Source: Cellulomonas sp. Leaf334
GTDB taxonomy: Bacteria; Actinomycetota; Actinomycetes; Actinomycetales; Cellulomonadaceae
Assembly (NCBI RefSeq): GCF_001424195.1
Contig: NZ_LMOO01000005.1
Span: forward strand, 423,646-487,645
DNA length: 64,000 nt
Direction of reading: 5' to 3'
Every line of letters begins with the position of its first letter. Within the stretch, counting starts at the first letter, position 1. The translations under genes and the position numbers were made by a program. The notes under the pieces are model-generated. The model did no database searches. It saw nothing but the letters and a program-made list of their open reading frames with translations, and had not been told where the DNA came from. Of this stretch, positions 7,660 to 16,121 are shown in pieces.

Positions 7660-8661
7660 GTGACCAGCACCCAGAGTCCACCGACGCCGAGCCCGACGCT
7701 CGCGCCGGCGCCCGTGCGGAGGCGCACGCGTGTGGTCGACAAGGGCGCGAGCCGGCTGTTCCGCTGGACGGCCACCGGCGCCGGCGCCCTCATCCTCGTC
7801 GTGCTCGTCGCGGTCGCCGCCTTCCTGGTGCTGCGCGCGTGGCCGGCACTGACCACCCCGGCCGCCGAGCTGACCGAGAAGGTCTCGTGGATGGGCGAGG
7901 CGACGTCGCTCCTCGACTTCGTGGGGCCGCTGATCTTCGGCACGATCCTGGCCGCGGCTCTCGCCCTGGTCATCGCGACGCCGATCGCGCTGGGGATCGC
8001 CCTGTTCACGTCGCACTACGCGCCGCGCCGGCTCGCGTCGGGCCTCGGCTACCTGGTCGACCTGCTGGCCGCGATCCCGTCGGTCGTGTACGGCCTGTGG
8101 GGCGGCCTGGTGCTGGCGCCGATGGTCAAGCCGGTCTGGGCGTGGCTCAACGAGTACCTGGGGTTCATCCCGTTCTTCGCGGGCACGGTGTCGCCGACGG
8201 CCCGCGTGCTCATGACCGTGGGCATCGTGCTCGCCGTGATGATCCTGCCGATCATCACGGCCGTGAGCCGTGAGGTGTTCCTGCAGACCCCGCGCCTGCA
8301 CGAGGAGGCGGCCCTCGCGCTCGGCGCGACGCGCTGGGAGATGATCCGGGTCGCGGTCCTGCCGTTCGCGCGCTCGGGGATCGTGTCCGCCGCGATGCTC
8401 GGCCTGGGCCGCGCGCTCGGCGAGACGATGGCCGTCCTGATGATCCTGTCGCCAGGATTCCTGTACTCGTTCAAGCTGCTCGAGGCGGGTCAGCAGCAGA
8501 CGATCGCGGCCAACATCGCCGCACAGTTCCCCGAGGCCAACCCGCTCGGCGTCTCGGCGCTGATCGCGACGGGACTCGCGCTGTTCGTCATCACGCTCGT
8601 CGTCAACATGGCCGCCCGCGCGATCGTCGCGCGCCGCAAGGACTTCTCGGGAGCCAACTGA
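7660..8661 (+). CDS. pstC: Phosphate ABC transporter permease PstC
   Basis: About 333 residues with six membrane segments after a proline-rich cytosolic tail. The permease signature [21 protein letters not shown] lies near residue 215 and contacts the ATPase; the helix around [12 protein letters not shown] is typical of PstC. The GTG at 7660 is preferred because AGGAGAG lies just upstream. An in-frame start at 7585 would add a tail read through the intercistronic hairpin. The TGA overlaps the pstA start. Confidence 0.94.
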   Translation: MTSTQSPPTPSPTLAPAPVRRRTRVVDKGASRLFRWTATGAGALILVVLVAVAAFLVLRAWPALTTPAAELTEKVSWMGEATSLLDFVGPLIFGTILAAALALVIATPIALGIALFTSHYAPRRLASGLGYLVDLLAAIPSVVYGLWGGLVLAPMVKPVWAWLNEYLGFIPFFAGTVSPTARVLMTVGIVLAVMILPIITAVSREVFLQTPRLHEEAALALGATRWEMIRVAVLPFARSGIVSAAMLGLGRALGETMAVLMILSPGFLYSFKLLEAGQQQTIAANIAAQFPEANPLGVSALIATGLALFVITLVVNMAARAIVARRKDFSGAN

Positions 8662-9611
8662 TGAGCGCCACGACCCTCCCCGAGGGCAACGCCGAGCTGC
8701 GGGCGCTCCTGCGCCAGGTGGACAAGGGCCGGCACCGCAAGGACCGGCTGATGAAGGGGCTGATCTACGCCGCCTTCGTCGTCGCGATGCTGCCGTTGAT
8801 CTCGGTCTCGTGGACCGTGATCGTCAACGGCATCGAGCGCTTCAACGCCTACTTCCTCACGCACTCGATGCGCGGGGTGTTCGGCGGCATGGACGCGGGG
8901 GGCATCTACCACGCCATCATCGGCACCCTGGAGATCACCCTGGCCGCGACGGTCATCTCCGTGCCCATCGGCCTGCTCACGGCCATCTACCTGGTGGAGT
9001 ACGGCCGCGGCGCGCTCGCACGGGCGGTCACCTTCTTCGTGGACGTGATGACGGGCATCCCGTCGATCGTCGCCGGTCTGTTCGCCTACGCGCTGTTCGC
9101 CGTGATCCTCGGACCGGGTGTCCGCATGGGCATCGTCGGCGCGGTGGCGCTGAGCGTGCTGATGATCCCGGTCGTCGTGCGCTCCTGCGAGGAGATGCTC
9201 CGGCTGGTGCCCAACGAGCTGCGGGAGGCCGCGCTCGCCCTGGGCGTGCCGCGCTGGCTCGTCGTGATCAAGGTCGTCCTGCGCACCTCGATCGCTGGCA
9301 TCGGCACCGGCATCACGCTCGCGATCGCCCGCATCATCGGCGAGACCGCACCGCTGCTCATCACGGTCGGCGTCATCGACTCGATCAACTTCAACCTGTT
9401 CGAGGGCCGGATGATGACGCTCCCGGTCTACGTCTACCGGCAGTACTCGCAGGGCCTGGTGCCGTGCTCGCCGGACGCCGTCGACTGCATCGCGACCATC
9501 AACTACGACCGGGCCTGGGCCGCGGCGCTCACGCTGATCCTCATCGTCATGCTGCTGAACCTCGTCGGCCGCCTGATCACCCGCTTCTTCGCTCCCAAGA
9601 ACCTCGGCTGA
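8661..9611 (+). CDS. pstA: Phosphate ABC transporter permease PstA
   Basis: The 316-residue protein has six predicted membrane segments. The coupling loop [20 protein letters not shown] is near residue 190, and the [16 protein letters not shown] helix is typical of PstA. It pairs with PstC to form the channel. The ATG overlaps the last base of pstC (TGATG), a sign of translational coupling, and pstB follows 11 bases after its stop. Confidence 0.95.
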   Translation: MSATTLPEGNAELRALLRQVDKGRHRKDRLMKGLIYAAFVVAMLPLISVSWTVIVNGIERFNAYFLTHSMRGVFGGMDAGGIYHAIIGTLEITLAATVISVPIGLLTAIYLVEYGRGALARAVTFFVDVMTGIPSIVAGLFAYALFAVILGPGVRMGIVGAVALSVLMIPVVVRSCEEMLRLVPNELREAALALGVPRWLVVIKVVLRTSIAGIGTGITLAIARIIGETAPLLITVGVIDSINFNLFEGRMMTLPVYVYRQYSQGLVPCSPDAVDCIATINYDRAWAAALTLILIVMLLNLVGRLITRFFAPKNLG

Positions 9612-9622
9612 AAGACACCCCC

Positions 9623-10402
9623 ATGGCACAGCGCATCGACGTCAAGGACCTGAACATCTTCTACGGCGAGTTCCGGGCCGTCGCTGACGTGGAGATGGCG
9701 GTCGAGCCCCGCTCGGTGACCGCGTTCATCGGCCCGTCGGGCTGCGGGAAGTCGACCTTCCTGCGGACGCTCAACCGCATGCACGAGGTCATCCCTGGCG
9801 CGCACGTGCAGGGCAGCGTCGCGATGGACGGCGTGGACCTGTACGGCGCGGACATCGACCCCGTCGCGGTGCGTCGCCAGGTCGGGATGGTGTTCCAGCG
9901 CCCCAACCCGTTCCCGACGATGTCGATCGCGGAGAACGTGCTGGCCGGAATCAAGCTGAACAACAAGCGGATCTCCAAGGGCGACGCGCAGGACGTCGTG
10001 GAGGCCTCGCTGCGCGGGGCCAACCTCTGGAACGAGGTCAAGGACCGGCTCGACCGGCCGGGTTCGGGGCTCTCGGGCGGCCAGCAGCAGCGCCTGTGCA
10101 TCGCCCGTGCCATCGCGGTCAAGCCGCAGGTGCTCCTCATGGACGAGCCCTGCTCGGCGCTGGACCCGATCTCGACGCTCGCCATCGAGGACCTCATCGC
10201 GGAGCTGAAGTCGGACTACACGATCGTCATCGTCACGCACAACATGCAGCAGGCGGCGCGCGTCTCGGACCGGACGGCGTTCTTCAACCTCGCCGCGACG
10301 GGTGAGCCGGGCCGGCTGGTGGAGATCGACGACACGGCGACGATCTTCTCCTCGCCGCGGGTGCAGTCCACGGAGGACTACATCTCGGGCCGCTTCGGCT
10401 GA
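9623..10402 (+). CDS. pstB: Phosphate ABC transporter ATP-binding protein PstB
   Basis: The 259-residue ATPase has Walker [10 protein letters not shown] near residue 36, the Q-loop [12 protein letters not shown], the signature [16 protein letters not shown] and Walker [14 protein letters not shown]. It ends with the H-loop THNMQQAAR. It powers PstCA at the inner face of the membrane. The start was set at the first ATG matching the family N-terminus, [12 protein letters not shown] strong terminator follows the stop. Confidence 0.96.
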   Translation: MAQRIDVKDLNIFYGEFRAVADVEMAVEPRSVTAFIGPSGCGKSTFLRTLNRMHEVIPGAHVQGSVAMDGVDLYGADIDPVAVRRQVGMVFQRPNPFPTMSIAENVLAGIKLNNKRISKGDAQDVVEASLRGANLWNEVKDRLDRPGSGLSGGQQQRLCIARAIAVKPQVLLMDEPCSALDPISTLAIEDLIAELKSDYTIVIVTHNMQQAARVSDRTAFFNLAATGEPGRLVEIDDTATIFSSPRVQSTEDYISGRFG

Positions 10403-10417
10403 GCCGACCCACGCAGA

Positions 10418-10446
10418 AGGGGGCCGTCCGACCCGGACGGCCCCCT
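10418..10446. terminator. Bidirectional hairpin terminator between pstB and the LpqE-like gene
   Basis: AGGGGGCCGTCCG (10418-10430) pairs perfectly over 13 bases with 10434-10446 around the loop ACC. It sits between two convergent genes and ends 14 bases before the stop codon of the minus-strand gene. Confidence 0.88.
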
Positions 10447-10460
10447 CCTGTGCGTCGTGC

Positions 10461-10970
10461 TCAGTCCTCGGCAGGGGCGGTGGGCACCTGCGAGGCGTAC
10501 TCGGGCAGCGTGCCGTCGAGCACGGGCACCTGCTGCACGGTCGAGCCGTCCTCGGGCGTCGAGATGGTGACGGGCACCAGGCCGCCCGGAGGGGCGTCGA
10601 CGGCGGGGAACGTCACCTCGGCGTAGCCCTCGCCCTCGGCGTCGGCGACCCCGAGGAGCACCGTCTCCTTCGGGCCCAGCTCGACGGTCGTCTCCTCGTC
10701 GCCGATGGCGAGCGTGACGGTGCGGTCCTCGCTGCCGTCGTTGATCAGTCCGCCCTGGAGCGTCCCGGGGTCGCCCTGGGCCGCCACGAGCACGTGGAGG
10801 TTGCTGCCGCGCACGTCCCCGAGCGTGAAGCGGACACCGTCGGACGCCGAGTACTCGTCCTCCGTGGTGATCTGGTTGGTCGCGGAGCAGCCGGCGAGCG
10901 TGAGCCCGGCGACGGCGACACCGACGACGAGGGCGGCGGCCCGGAGGGTGCGGGGGCGGGGCGAGGTCAC
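10461..10970 (-). CDS. LpqE-like secreted lipoprotein
   Basis: The 169-residue protein has a lipoprotein signal with lipobox LTLAGC, the Cys near residue 28. The mature part begins with Ser/Thr/acidic linker residues and then forms a beta-rich domain. In mycobacteria a lipoprotein gene (lpqE) lies divergently beside carD, and the same arrangement is seen here; the assignment rests on that position plus size and lipobox. LpqE-type proteins resemble periplasmic copper-chaperone-fold domains, but no Met/His copper motif stands out, so function is unknown. Transcribed away from carD. Confidence 0.7.
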   Translation of the reverse strand: MTSPRPRTLRAAALVVGVAVAGLTLAGCSATNQITTEDEYSASDGVRFTLGDVRGSNLHVLVAAQGDPGTLQGGLINDGSEDRTVTLAIGDEETTVELGPKETVLLGVADAEGEGYAEVTFPAVDAPPGGLVPVTISTPEDGSTVQQVPVLDGTLPEYASQVPTAPAED

Positions 10971-11131
10971 GGTGACTCCTCGGGACGTCGGGCGCTGCGG
11001 GCGTGGAGACGGTCTCGCCGTCGGGCCCCAGCCTAGCCGCCGCGCACCGGTGCGCCCGGCCTGCCGGACGCCTGACCTGCTTGTCGGGGGATCCGGCTGC
11101 GACCCGCCGTTGACCTGCGCAGATGGCCGTA

Positions 11132-11168
11132 ATCACGCGGCAAAAGGCCAAAAACGGCGTGATAAGAT
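11132..11168 (+). promoter_or_regulatory. carD promoter with extended -10 and inverted repeat
   Basis: TAAGAT at 11163-11168 is preceded by TG at the extended -10 position (TGA-TAAGAT). ATCACGC (11132-11138) and GCGTGAT (11157-11163) form a seven-base inverted repeat whose right arm abuts the -10. The run CAAAAGGCCAAAAACG between the arms is strikingly A-rich for this genome. A regulator site is possible. Confidence 0.6.
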
Positions 11169-11196
11169 ACCCCTCTGCGAAAGGGGACACCTGCAG

Positions 11197-11679
11197 ATGA
11201 CTTTCACTGTTGGGGAGACCGTTGTCTACCCGCACCACGGTGCGGCATTGATCGAAGAGATCAAGACCAGAACCATCCGCGGAGAGGACAAGCTCTACCT
11301 CAAGCTCAAGGTCGCTCAGGGAGATCTCACCATCGAGGTCCCGGCTGAGAACGTCGACCTGGTGGGCGTGCGTGACGTGGTGGGTCAGGAAGGTCTCGAC
11401 AAGGTGTTCGAGGTCCTCCGCGCTCCGTACACCGAAGAGCCGACCAACTGGTCGCGTCGCTACAAGGCGAACCTCGAGAAGCTCGCGTCGGGCGACGTCA
11501 TCAAGGTGGCGGAGGTCGTGCGCGACCTCTCGCGCCGGGACGCCGACCGTGGCCTGTCGGCGGGCGAGAAGCGCATGCTCGCCAAGGCCCGCCAGATCCT
11601 CGTCTCGGAGCTCGCACTCGCCGAGCACACCGAGGAGGAGAAGGCCGAAGCGATCCTCGACGAGGTCCTCGCCTCCTGA
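11197..11679 (+). CDS. carD: CarD-family RNA polymerase-binding transcription factor
   Basis: The 160-residue protein matches mycobacterial CarD in size. The N-terminal Tudor-like RNA-polymerase interaction domain (1-60) opens with [20 protein letters not shown]. The C-terminal helical DNA-binding domain includes the [17 protein letters not shown] stretch and the [18 protein letters not shown] helix. CarD binds the beta subunit and stabilises open complexes at rRNA and housekeeping promoters. It begins the conserved carD-ispD-ispF order; ispD starts 13 bases after its stop. Confidence 0.96.
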   Translation: MTFTVGETVVYPHHGAALIEEIKTRTIRGEDKLYLKLKVAQGDLTIEVPAENVDLVGVRDVVGQEGLDKVFEVLRAPYTEEPTNWSRRYKANLEKLASGDVIKVAEVVRDLSRRDADRGLSAGEKRMLAKARQILVSELALAEHTEEEKAEAILDEVLAS

Positions 11680-11692
11680 CGCCACCGACACG

Positions 11693-12436
11693 GTGAGCGT
11701 CGCTGCAGTCCTGACTGCCGCCGGGAGCGGCAGCAGGCTCGGTCATTCCCTCCCGAAGGCACTGGTGCCCCTGGGAGGTCAGTCGCTCGTCGCGCACGCT
11801 GCCCGGAACCTGCTGGCAGCGCGTGCGGCGGGCGACGATCGTGTCCGGGTGCTGGTGGTCACGGCACCCGCGTTCCACCTCGATGCCATCGCGCGCGAGC
11901 TGGACGGGCTCGACGAGGTCGTGCTGCTGGTCGTGGCAGGCGGCGCGACGCGGCAGGCGTCGGTGGCCGCCGGGCTCGCGGCGCTCGACGCGGACCCGCG
12001 CGCCGCGGACGTCGACGTGGTCCTCGTGCACGACGCCGCCCGCCCGCTCGCGCCCGCGTCGCTGGTCGTCCGCGTCATCGAGGCGGTGCGCGACGGGCAC
12101 CCCGCGGTGGTCCCCGGCCTGCCGGTGACGGACACCATCAAGCGCGTCGCACCACACCGTGGCATCACGGTCGAGCCGGTGCTGGAGACGGTGCCGCGCG
12201 CCGAGCTCCGGGCCGTCCAGACCCCGCAGGGGTTCGCCCGTGACCTCCTGGCCAGGGCGCACGCGCACGGCTTCGAGCACGCGCACGACGAGGCGCTGGC
12301 CGCCTCCGACGACGCGGGCCTGGTCGAGCGGCTCGGGGAGCCGGTGTGGGTGGTCGCGGGCGACGAGCGCGCCGCGAAGATCACGACCGCGCGGGACCTC
12401 GCGGTCGCCGCCCTGCCGACGGAGAGCGACGAGTGA
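11693..12436 (+). CDS. ispD: 2-C-methyl-D-erythritol 4-phosphate cytidylyltransferase IspD
   Basis: About 247 residues. The nucleotide-binding start [14 protein letters not shown] with KALVPLGG is clear. The VHDAARPL motif near residue 120 and the [10 protein letters not shown] stretch near residue 180 complete the family pattern. It makes CDP-methylerythritol from CTP and MEP in the non-mevalonate isoprenoid pathway. The GTG at 11693 gives the usual family N-terminus. Its stop overlaps the ispF start (GTGA), so the two steps are translationally coupled. Confidence 0.95.
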   Translation: MSVAAVLTAAGSGSRLGHSLPKALVPLGGQSLVAHAARNLLAARAAGDDRVRVLVVTAPAFHLDAIARELDGLDEVVLLVVAGGATRQASVAAGLAALDADPRAADVDVVLVHDAARPLAPASLVVRVIEAVRDGHPAVVPGLPVTDTIKRVAPHRGITVEPVLETVPRAELRAVQTPQGFARDLLARAHAHGFEHAHDEALAASDDAGLVERLGEPVWVVAGDERAAKITTARDLAVAALPTESDE

Positions 12437-12924
12437 GCACCCTGCCCCGCACGGGGATCGGCGTCGACGTGCACGCCTACGACGCGAACCCCGCACCCGG
12501 CGACGTGCTGCACCTGGCCGGCCTCGCGTGGCCGGGGGAGCGGCCGCTCGCGGGCCACTCCGACGCGGACGTCGCCGCGCACGCCGCCGCCGACGCGCTC
12601 CTGTCCGCCGCCGGGCTGGGCGACCTCGGGTCGAACTTCGGCACGTCGGAGCCGCAGTGGGCCGGTGCCGCGGGTGCGACGCTGCTCGCCGAGGCGGCGC
12701 GCCGGGTGCGCGACGCCGGGTTCACGATCGGGAACGTCGCGGTCCAGGTGATCGGCAACCGCCCGAAGGTCGGTCAGCGGCGCGCGGAGGCGGAGGCGGT
12801 GCTCTCGGCGGCCGTCGGAGCACCCGTGAGCGTCTCCGCGACGACGACCGACGGGCTGGGACTCACCGGCCGCGGCGAGGGCGTCGCGGCGATCGCGACC
12901 GCGTTGGTCGTGGCCTCGGACTGA
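12433..12924 (+). CDS. ispF: 2-C-methyl-D-erythritol 2,4-cyclodiphosphate synthase IspF
   Basis: The 163-residue protein has the metal-binding pair GVDVHAYD (Asp and His at the start) and [16 protein letters not shown] near residue 42, then GDLGSNFG. The C-terminal [14 protein letters not shown] motif binds the nucleotide. It cyclises CDP-ME 2-phosphate and forms trimers. It starts at the GTG overlapping the ispD stop. The final 151 bases are also covered on the opposite strand by the end of the EamA gene. In mycobacteria cysS comes next; here it is 14.4 kb away. Confidence 0.95.
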   Translation: MSTLPRTGIGVDVHAYDANPAPGDVLHLAGLAWPGERPLAGHSDADVAAHAAADALLSAAGLGDLGSNFGTSEPQWAGAAGATLLAEAARRVRDAGFTIGNVAVQVIGNRPKVGQRRAEAEAVLSAAVGAPVSVSATTTDGLGLTGRGEGVAAIATALVVASD

Positions 12925-13805
12925 CGCCGGCGCATGCTGCCCAGCAGCACGCCCGCGAGCACGAGCGCACCCCAGGCCAGCTCGGTCACCGACGTGCGCT
13001 CGCGCAGCAGCAGCCACGAGGCGCCGATGCCGACGACGGGCACCAGCATCGAGAACGGTGCCACGGTGCTGGACGGGTGCCGTCCCATGAGGGCGGTCCA
13101 CAGCCCGGTGCCGACGAGCGTCGCGACGACGACAGTGAAGAGCAGCCCACCCAGCGCGAGCAGCCCCTGGGTGCTGCCGAGCCCCTGGAACGACGCGGCG
13201 ATCGCCTCGGGACCCTCGACGACCAGGGACAGCGCCAGCAGCGGCAGGGGCGGCACGACGGACATCCACAGCAGCAGCCGGAACGGCTCACCGGGCTGTG
13301 CCTGCATGGCACGCCGGTTGCCCAGGTTCCCGACCGCCCAGCCCAGGCCGCCGCACAGGGTCAGCAGGACGGGGACCAGGGTCGCGCCGCCGGCCAGCCC
13401 GGCGCGGTGCGCCGCGATGCCCGCCAGCCCGACGACGGCGAGCAGGATGCCGGCGCCCTGCCGCGCGGTGATGCGCTCGCGCAGGAACACCCCCGCCAGC
13501 AGCACCGTGAACGGCGCGGAGGACTGCAGGACCAGGGAGGCCAGGCCGGTCGGCATGCCGCTGGACATCGCGAGGTACAGGAACACGAACTGCAGGACGC
13601 CGAACCCGAGCCCGTACAGGCCGATCCAGCGCCAGGGTGCGGTGGGCCGGGGGACCAGCAGGATCGTCGGGACGGCGAGGAGCGCGAACCGGAGCGCGAC
13701 CAGGAAGAACGGCGGGAACTGCTCCAGCGACAGGTGGATCGCCGGGAAGTTCAGGCCCCAGAGCACGGCGACGGCGGCGGCGATCAGGCGGTCGCGGGTG
13801 GGCAT
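12774..13805 (-). CDS. EamA/DMT-family transporter
   Basis: About 343 residues with ten predicted membrane segments arranged as two EamA repeats. The first begins [19 protein letters not shown] and the second around [13 protein letters not shown]. The family exports amino acids, metabolites or drugs; the substrate here is not readable. The membrane part ends near residue 295 ([10 protein letters not shown]). A low-complexity Ala/Ser/Pro tail of about 48 residues follows, and it lies antisense to the end of ispF. The start was placed at the ATG giving MPTRDRL rather than an upstream in-frame codon at 13841. The divergent LysR gene starts 71 bases away and may control it. Confidence 0.85.
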   Translation of the reverse strand: MPTRDRLIAAAVAVLWGLNFPAIHLSLEQFPPFFLVALRFALLAVPTILLVPRPTAPWRWIGLYGLGFGVLQFVFLYLAMSSGMPTGLASLVLQSSAPFTVLLAGVFLRERITARQGAGILLAVVGLAGIAAHRAGLAGGATLVPVLLTLCGGLGWAVGNLGNRRAMQAQPGEPFRLLLWMSVVPPLPLLALSLVVEGPEAIAASFQGLGSTQGLLALGGLLFTVVVATLVGTGLWTALMGRHPSSTVAPFSMLVPVVGIGASWLLLRERTSVTELAWGALVLAGVLLGSMRRRQSEATTNAVAIAATPSPRPVSPSPSVVVAETLTGAPTAAESTASASARR

Positions 13806-13830
13806 GGTCCGAGCATGCAGGCTGCGATCG

Positions 13831-13877
13831 TGCAGCACCATCGAATAGTGATGACGTGACGATGTAGCGTTGCTGCA
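13831..13877. promoter_or_regulatory. Divergent EamA/LysR control region with inverted repeat
   Basis: TGCAGCA (13831-13837) and TGCTGCA (13871-13877) are inverted, and a TAGCGT -10 candidate lies at 13865-13870. That -10 ends six bases before the lysR ATG, so the lysR message may be leaderless and self-repressed. The spacing fits LysR-type control but the operator is unproven. Confidence 0.35.
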
Positions 13878-14782
13878 TGGATGCCCGCGCGCTCGAGACG
13901 CTCCGGACGGTGGGCACGCAGGGCGGCGTGACCGCCGCGGCCGCCGTCCTCCACCTGACGCCGTCGGCGGTGTCCCAGCAGGTCGCGCTCCTGCAGCGCG
14001 AGGTCGGGGTGCCCCTGACGGGGCGCGTCGGTCGAGGTCTGCGCCTGACCCCGGCAGGGGAGGCGCTGGCCGAGGCGGCTGTCGATGTGGCGGTCGCCCT
14101 CGAACGGGCGCGAGCCGCGTGCGACGAGTTCCTGGAGCGACCCCAGGGGGTCGTGCGGGTGTCCGCGTTCCAGAGCGGCGCGCAGCTGCTGCTGCCGGCG
14201 CTCCTGACGCGCATCGAGGCGATCGAGGGGATCACCCTGGAGTGCACCGACGAGGACGTCGCGCAGGACGACTTCGTGGCGCTGACCGACCGGATGGACG
14301 TCGTCGTCGCGCACCGGCCCGACGACGGGCTCGGCTGGGCCGGCGGCCGTGCGGTCCGGGTGGTGCCGCTGCTGCGCGAGCCGCTCGACGTGGCCGTCCC
14401 CCACGACCACCCGTTGGCCCGGCGCACCGAGGTCCGCCCGGAGGACCTGCGCGACCTGCCGTGGATCGCGGTGCGGGAGGGGTTCCCCGTCGCGACGGTC
14501 CTCGGTGCGGTCGGCGCACGCTCGGGATCGGCGCCCCGGATCGTGCACCGCGTCAACGACTTCCACGTGGTCGAGGCGCTCGTCGAGGCCGGTCACGGGG
14601 TGTCGCTGCTGCCCCGGTACACGTTCGGGGGCGGGGCGCGCGTGCGGCTCGTACCCCTCGTCGGCGTCCGGGCCGGGCGGCGGATCGACGCGCTCCTGCG
14701 CCGCGACCGCGCCGAGCGCCTGGTGGTCCGCCGGGTCCTCGACGAGCTCCGCGCGCTCGCGGTGGATATCGATACCGCATAG
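13877..14782 (+). CDS. LysR-family transcriptional regulator
   Basis: The 301-residue protein has the N-terminal LysR winged helix (residues 1-60: GGVTAAAAVLHLTPSAVSQQ, then GRGLRLTPAGE) and a substrate-binding domain from about 90 (VRVSAFQSGAQLLLPALL). It is divergent from the EamA exporter gene, the classic arrangement for LysR proteins that control the neighbouring transporter when an effector binds. Effector unknown. Confidence 0.9.
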   Translation: MDARALETLRTVGTQGGVTAAAAVLHLTPSAVSQQVALLQREVGVPLTGRVGRGLRLTPAGEALAEAAVDVAVALERARAACDEFLERPQGVVRVSAFQSGAQLLLPALLTRIEAIEGITLECTDEDVAQDDFVALTDRMDVVVAHRPDDGLGWAGGRAVRVVPLLREPLDVAVPHDHPLARRTEVRPEDLRDLPWIAVREGFPVATVLGAVGARSGSAPRIVHRVNDFHVVEALVEAGHGVSLLPRYTFGGGARVRLVPLVGVRAGRRIDALLRRDRAERLVVRRVLDELRALAVDIDTA

Positions 14783-14866
14783 CCCTCCGGCGTGTGCGAC
14801 CCAGGTCGTCGGCGTGTCCGAAATCTGGGGTAGCGTCCGGTCCTCCAGTCCAGTACCGTCCCGGGC

Positions 14867-15082
14867 GTGACACAGTCGTCGGACGCCAAGACCGAGAGGC
14901 TCCCCATCGTGGGAGCGCTCGCACGCCCCCTCCTGCCTGTCCGCGAGACCGGGGTCCAGGCCGTCCGGATCCGGGTCCGTGTCCCGCTCGACGTGCTCGA
15001 GGCGACCAGCGCCGGACTGCGGGAGCTCGACGAGCAGCACCGCCGCGAGATCAGCGAGACGCCCCCGCCGCTGCCCTTCTGA
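14867..15082 (+). CDS. Small hypothetical protein (71 residues)
   Basis: Starts at GTG. A TAGCGT -10 candidate lies at 14831-14836, but no clear ribosome-binding site is visible. The product has a variable N-terminal half and a charged helix with IRVRVPLDVLEATSAGLREL, ending in a proline-rich tail. No family is recognised. Codon use and third-position GC look like those of its neighbours, which favours a real gene. It is convergent with the oxidoreductase gene, whose stop lies seven bases away. Confidence 0.5.
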   Translation: MTQSSDAKTERLPIVGALARPLLPVRETGVQAVRIRVRVPLDVLEATSAGLRELDEQHRREISETPPPLPF

Positions 15083-15089
15083 GCGTCGC

Positions 15090-16046
15090 TCAGGGCACCA
15101 GGACGAGCTTCCCCGCCGACCGTCCCGCGATGCCGTCGCGGTGGGCCTCGGCGACGTCCGCGAGGGGATAGGTCCGCGCGACCCGGACGTCCAGCGTGCC
15201 GTCGGACGCCAGCTCCGCGAGCTGCGCCCGAGCCGCCTCCCGGACCGCCGTTCCCGGGTCCGCACCGGGCCCGCCCCCCAGGGCCTTGATGCCCAGCTCC
15301 CCGGCGCGGCCGAATCCCGCGATCGTCGCGACGCGGCTGCGGTCCGCCACCACGGCGACGGACGCGTCCAGGGCCTCGTCGGTGCCCACGGCGTCGATGG
15401 CGACCGTCACGGCGCCCGTGTGGCGGGCGGCCTCGTGCACCCGCTCGAGCAGGCCGTCGCCGTACGCGACCGGGGTCGCCCCCAGGTCACGAAGGTCGTC
15501 GTGGTGCCGCGGGGAGGCCGTCGCGATCACCTGCGCGCCGCGCAGGACCGCCAGCTGGACGACCATGCGGCCGACCCCGCCCGAGCCGCCGTGCACGAGC
15601 ACGACGTCGCCGTCGCGCGTGCCGGTCGCGCTCAGCGTGTGGACCGCCGTGGCCCCCGCGAGCAGCAGCCCGGCGGCCGCCGGCCAGTCGAGGTTCGTCG
15701 GCCGCCGGACGGTGACCTGCTCCGAGACGACGATGCGGTCCGCGTAGCCGCCCGACACGCGCCACGCGATGATCTCGTCGCCGGGGGAGAGCCAGCGCAC
15801 CGACGGTCCGACCGCGCTCACGACCCCGGACACCTCGTACCCGAGCCGCATGGGCAGGTTCGCGGGGTTCGTGCCGTACAGGCCGGCGTAGCCCTTCCAG
15901 TCGGTCGGGTTGACCCCCGCGGCCCGGACCTCGACGAGGACGTTGCCGGGACCGGGGTCGCCGGGGTCGACGTCGACGAGGCGAAGGACTTCGGGACCGC
16001 CGTACGCGCTCGCGACGACGGCCCTGCTGGTGAGGGCCACCGGCAC
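15090..16046 (-). CDS. Zinc-independent NADPH:quinone oxidoreductase-like alcohol dehydrogenase (MDR superfamily)
   Basis: About 318 residues from the GTG at 16046. The GroES-like N-terminal domain has AAGVNPTDWKGYAGLYG and YEVSGVVSAVG. The Rossmann domain has VLVHGGSGGVGRMVVQLA near residue 150. The structural and catalytic zinc ligands of classical alcohol dehydrogenases are absent, as in quinone-oxidoreductase types. Substrate unknown. The start is uncertain: a second GTG lies two codons in, and the frame stays open to 16106. It runs in the same direction as, and 75 bases after, the GH127 gene, so it could be read through from that operon. Confidence 0.85.
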   Translation of the reverse strand: MPVALTSRAVVASAYGGPEVLRLVDVDPGDPGPGNVLVEVRAAGVNPTDWKGYAGLYGTNPANLPMRLGYEVSGVVSAVGPSVRWLSPGDEIIAWRVSGGYADRIVVSEQVTVRRPTNLDWPAAAGLLLAGATAVHTLSATGTRDGDVVLVHGGSGGVGRMVVQLAVLRGAQVIATASPRHHDDLRDLGATPVAYGDGLLERVHEAARHTGAVTVAIDAVGTDEALDASVAVVADRSRVATIAGFGRAGELGIKALGGGPGADPGTAVREAARAQLAELASDGTLDVRVARTYPLADVAEAHRDGIAGRSAGKLVLVP

Positions 16047-16121
16047 ACTCTGCACCTGACCAGGGCCCCAGGGCCAGAGCCAGGCTGCCGCGAGCCCGGC
16101 GATCACCCCGTCGGGTGAGCG

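Noticed and set aside
12346..12432. N-terminal extension of IspF in the same open frame
   Set aside because: The extension overlaps ispD coding sequence. The GTG at 12433, overlapping the ispD stop, gives the exact family N-terminus.
15090..16106. Longer oxidoreductase starting at 16106
   Set aside because: The extra residues (Trp/Pro-rich) are unlike the family N-terminus, which begins at the GTG near 16046.
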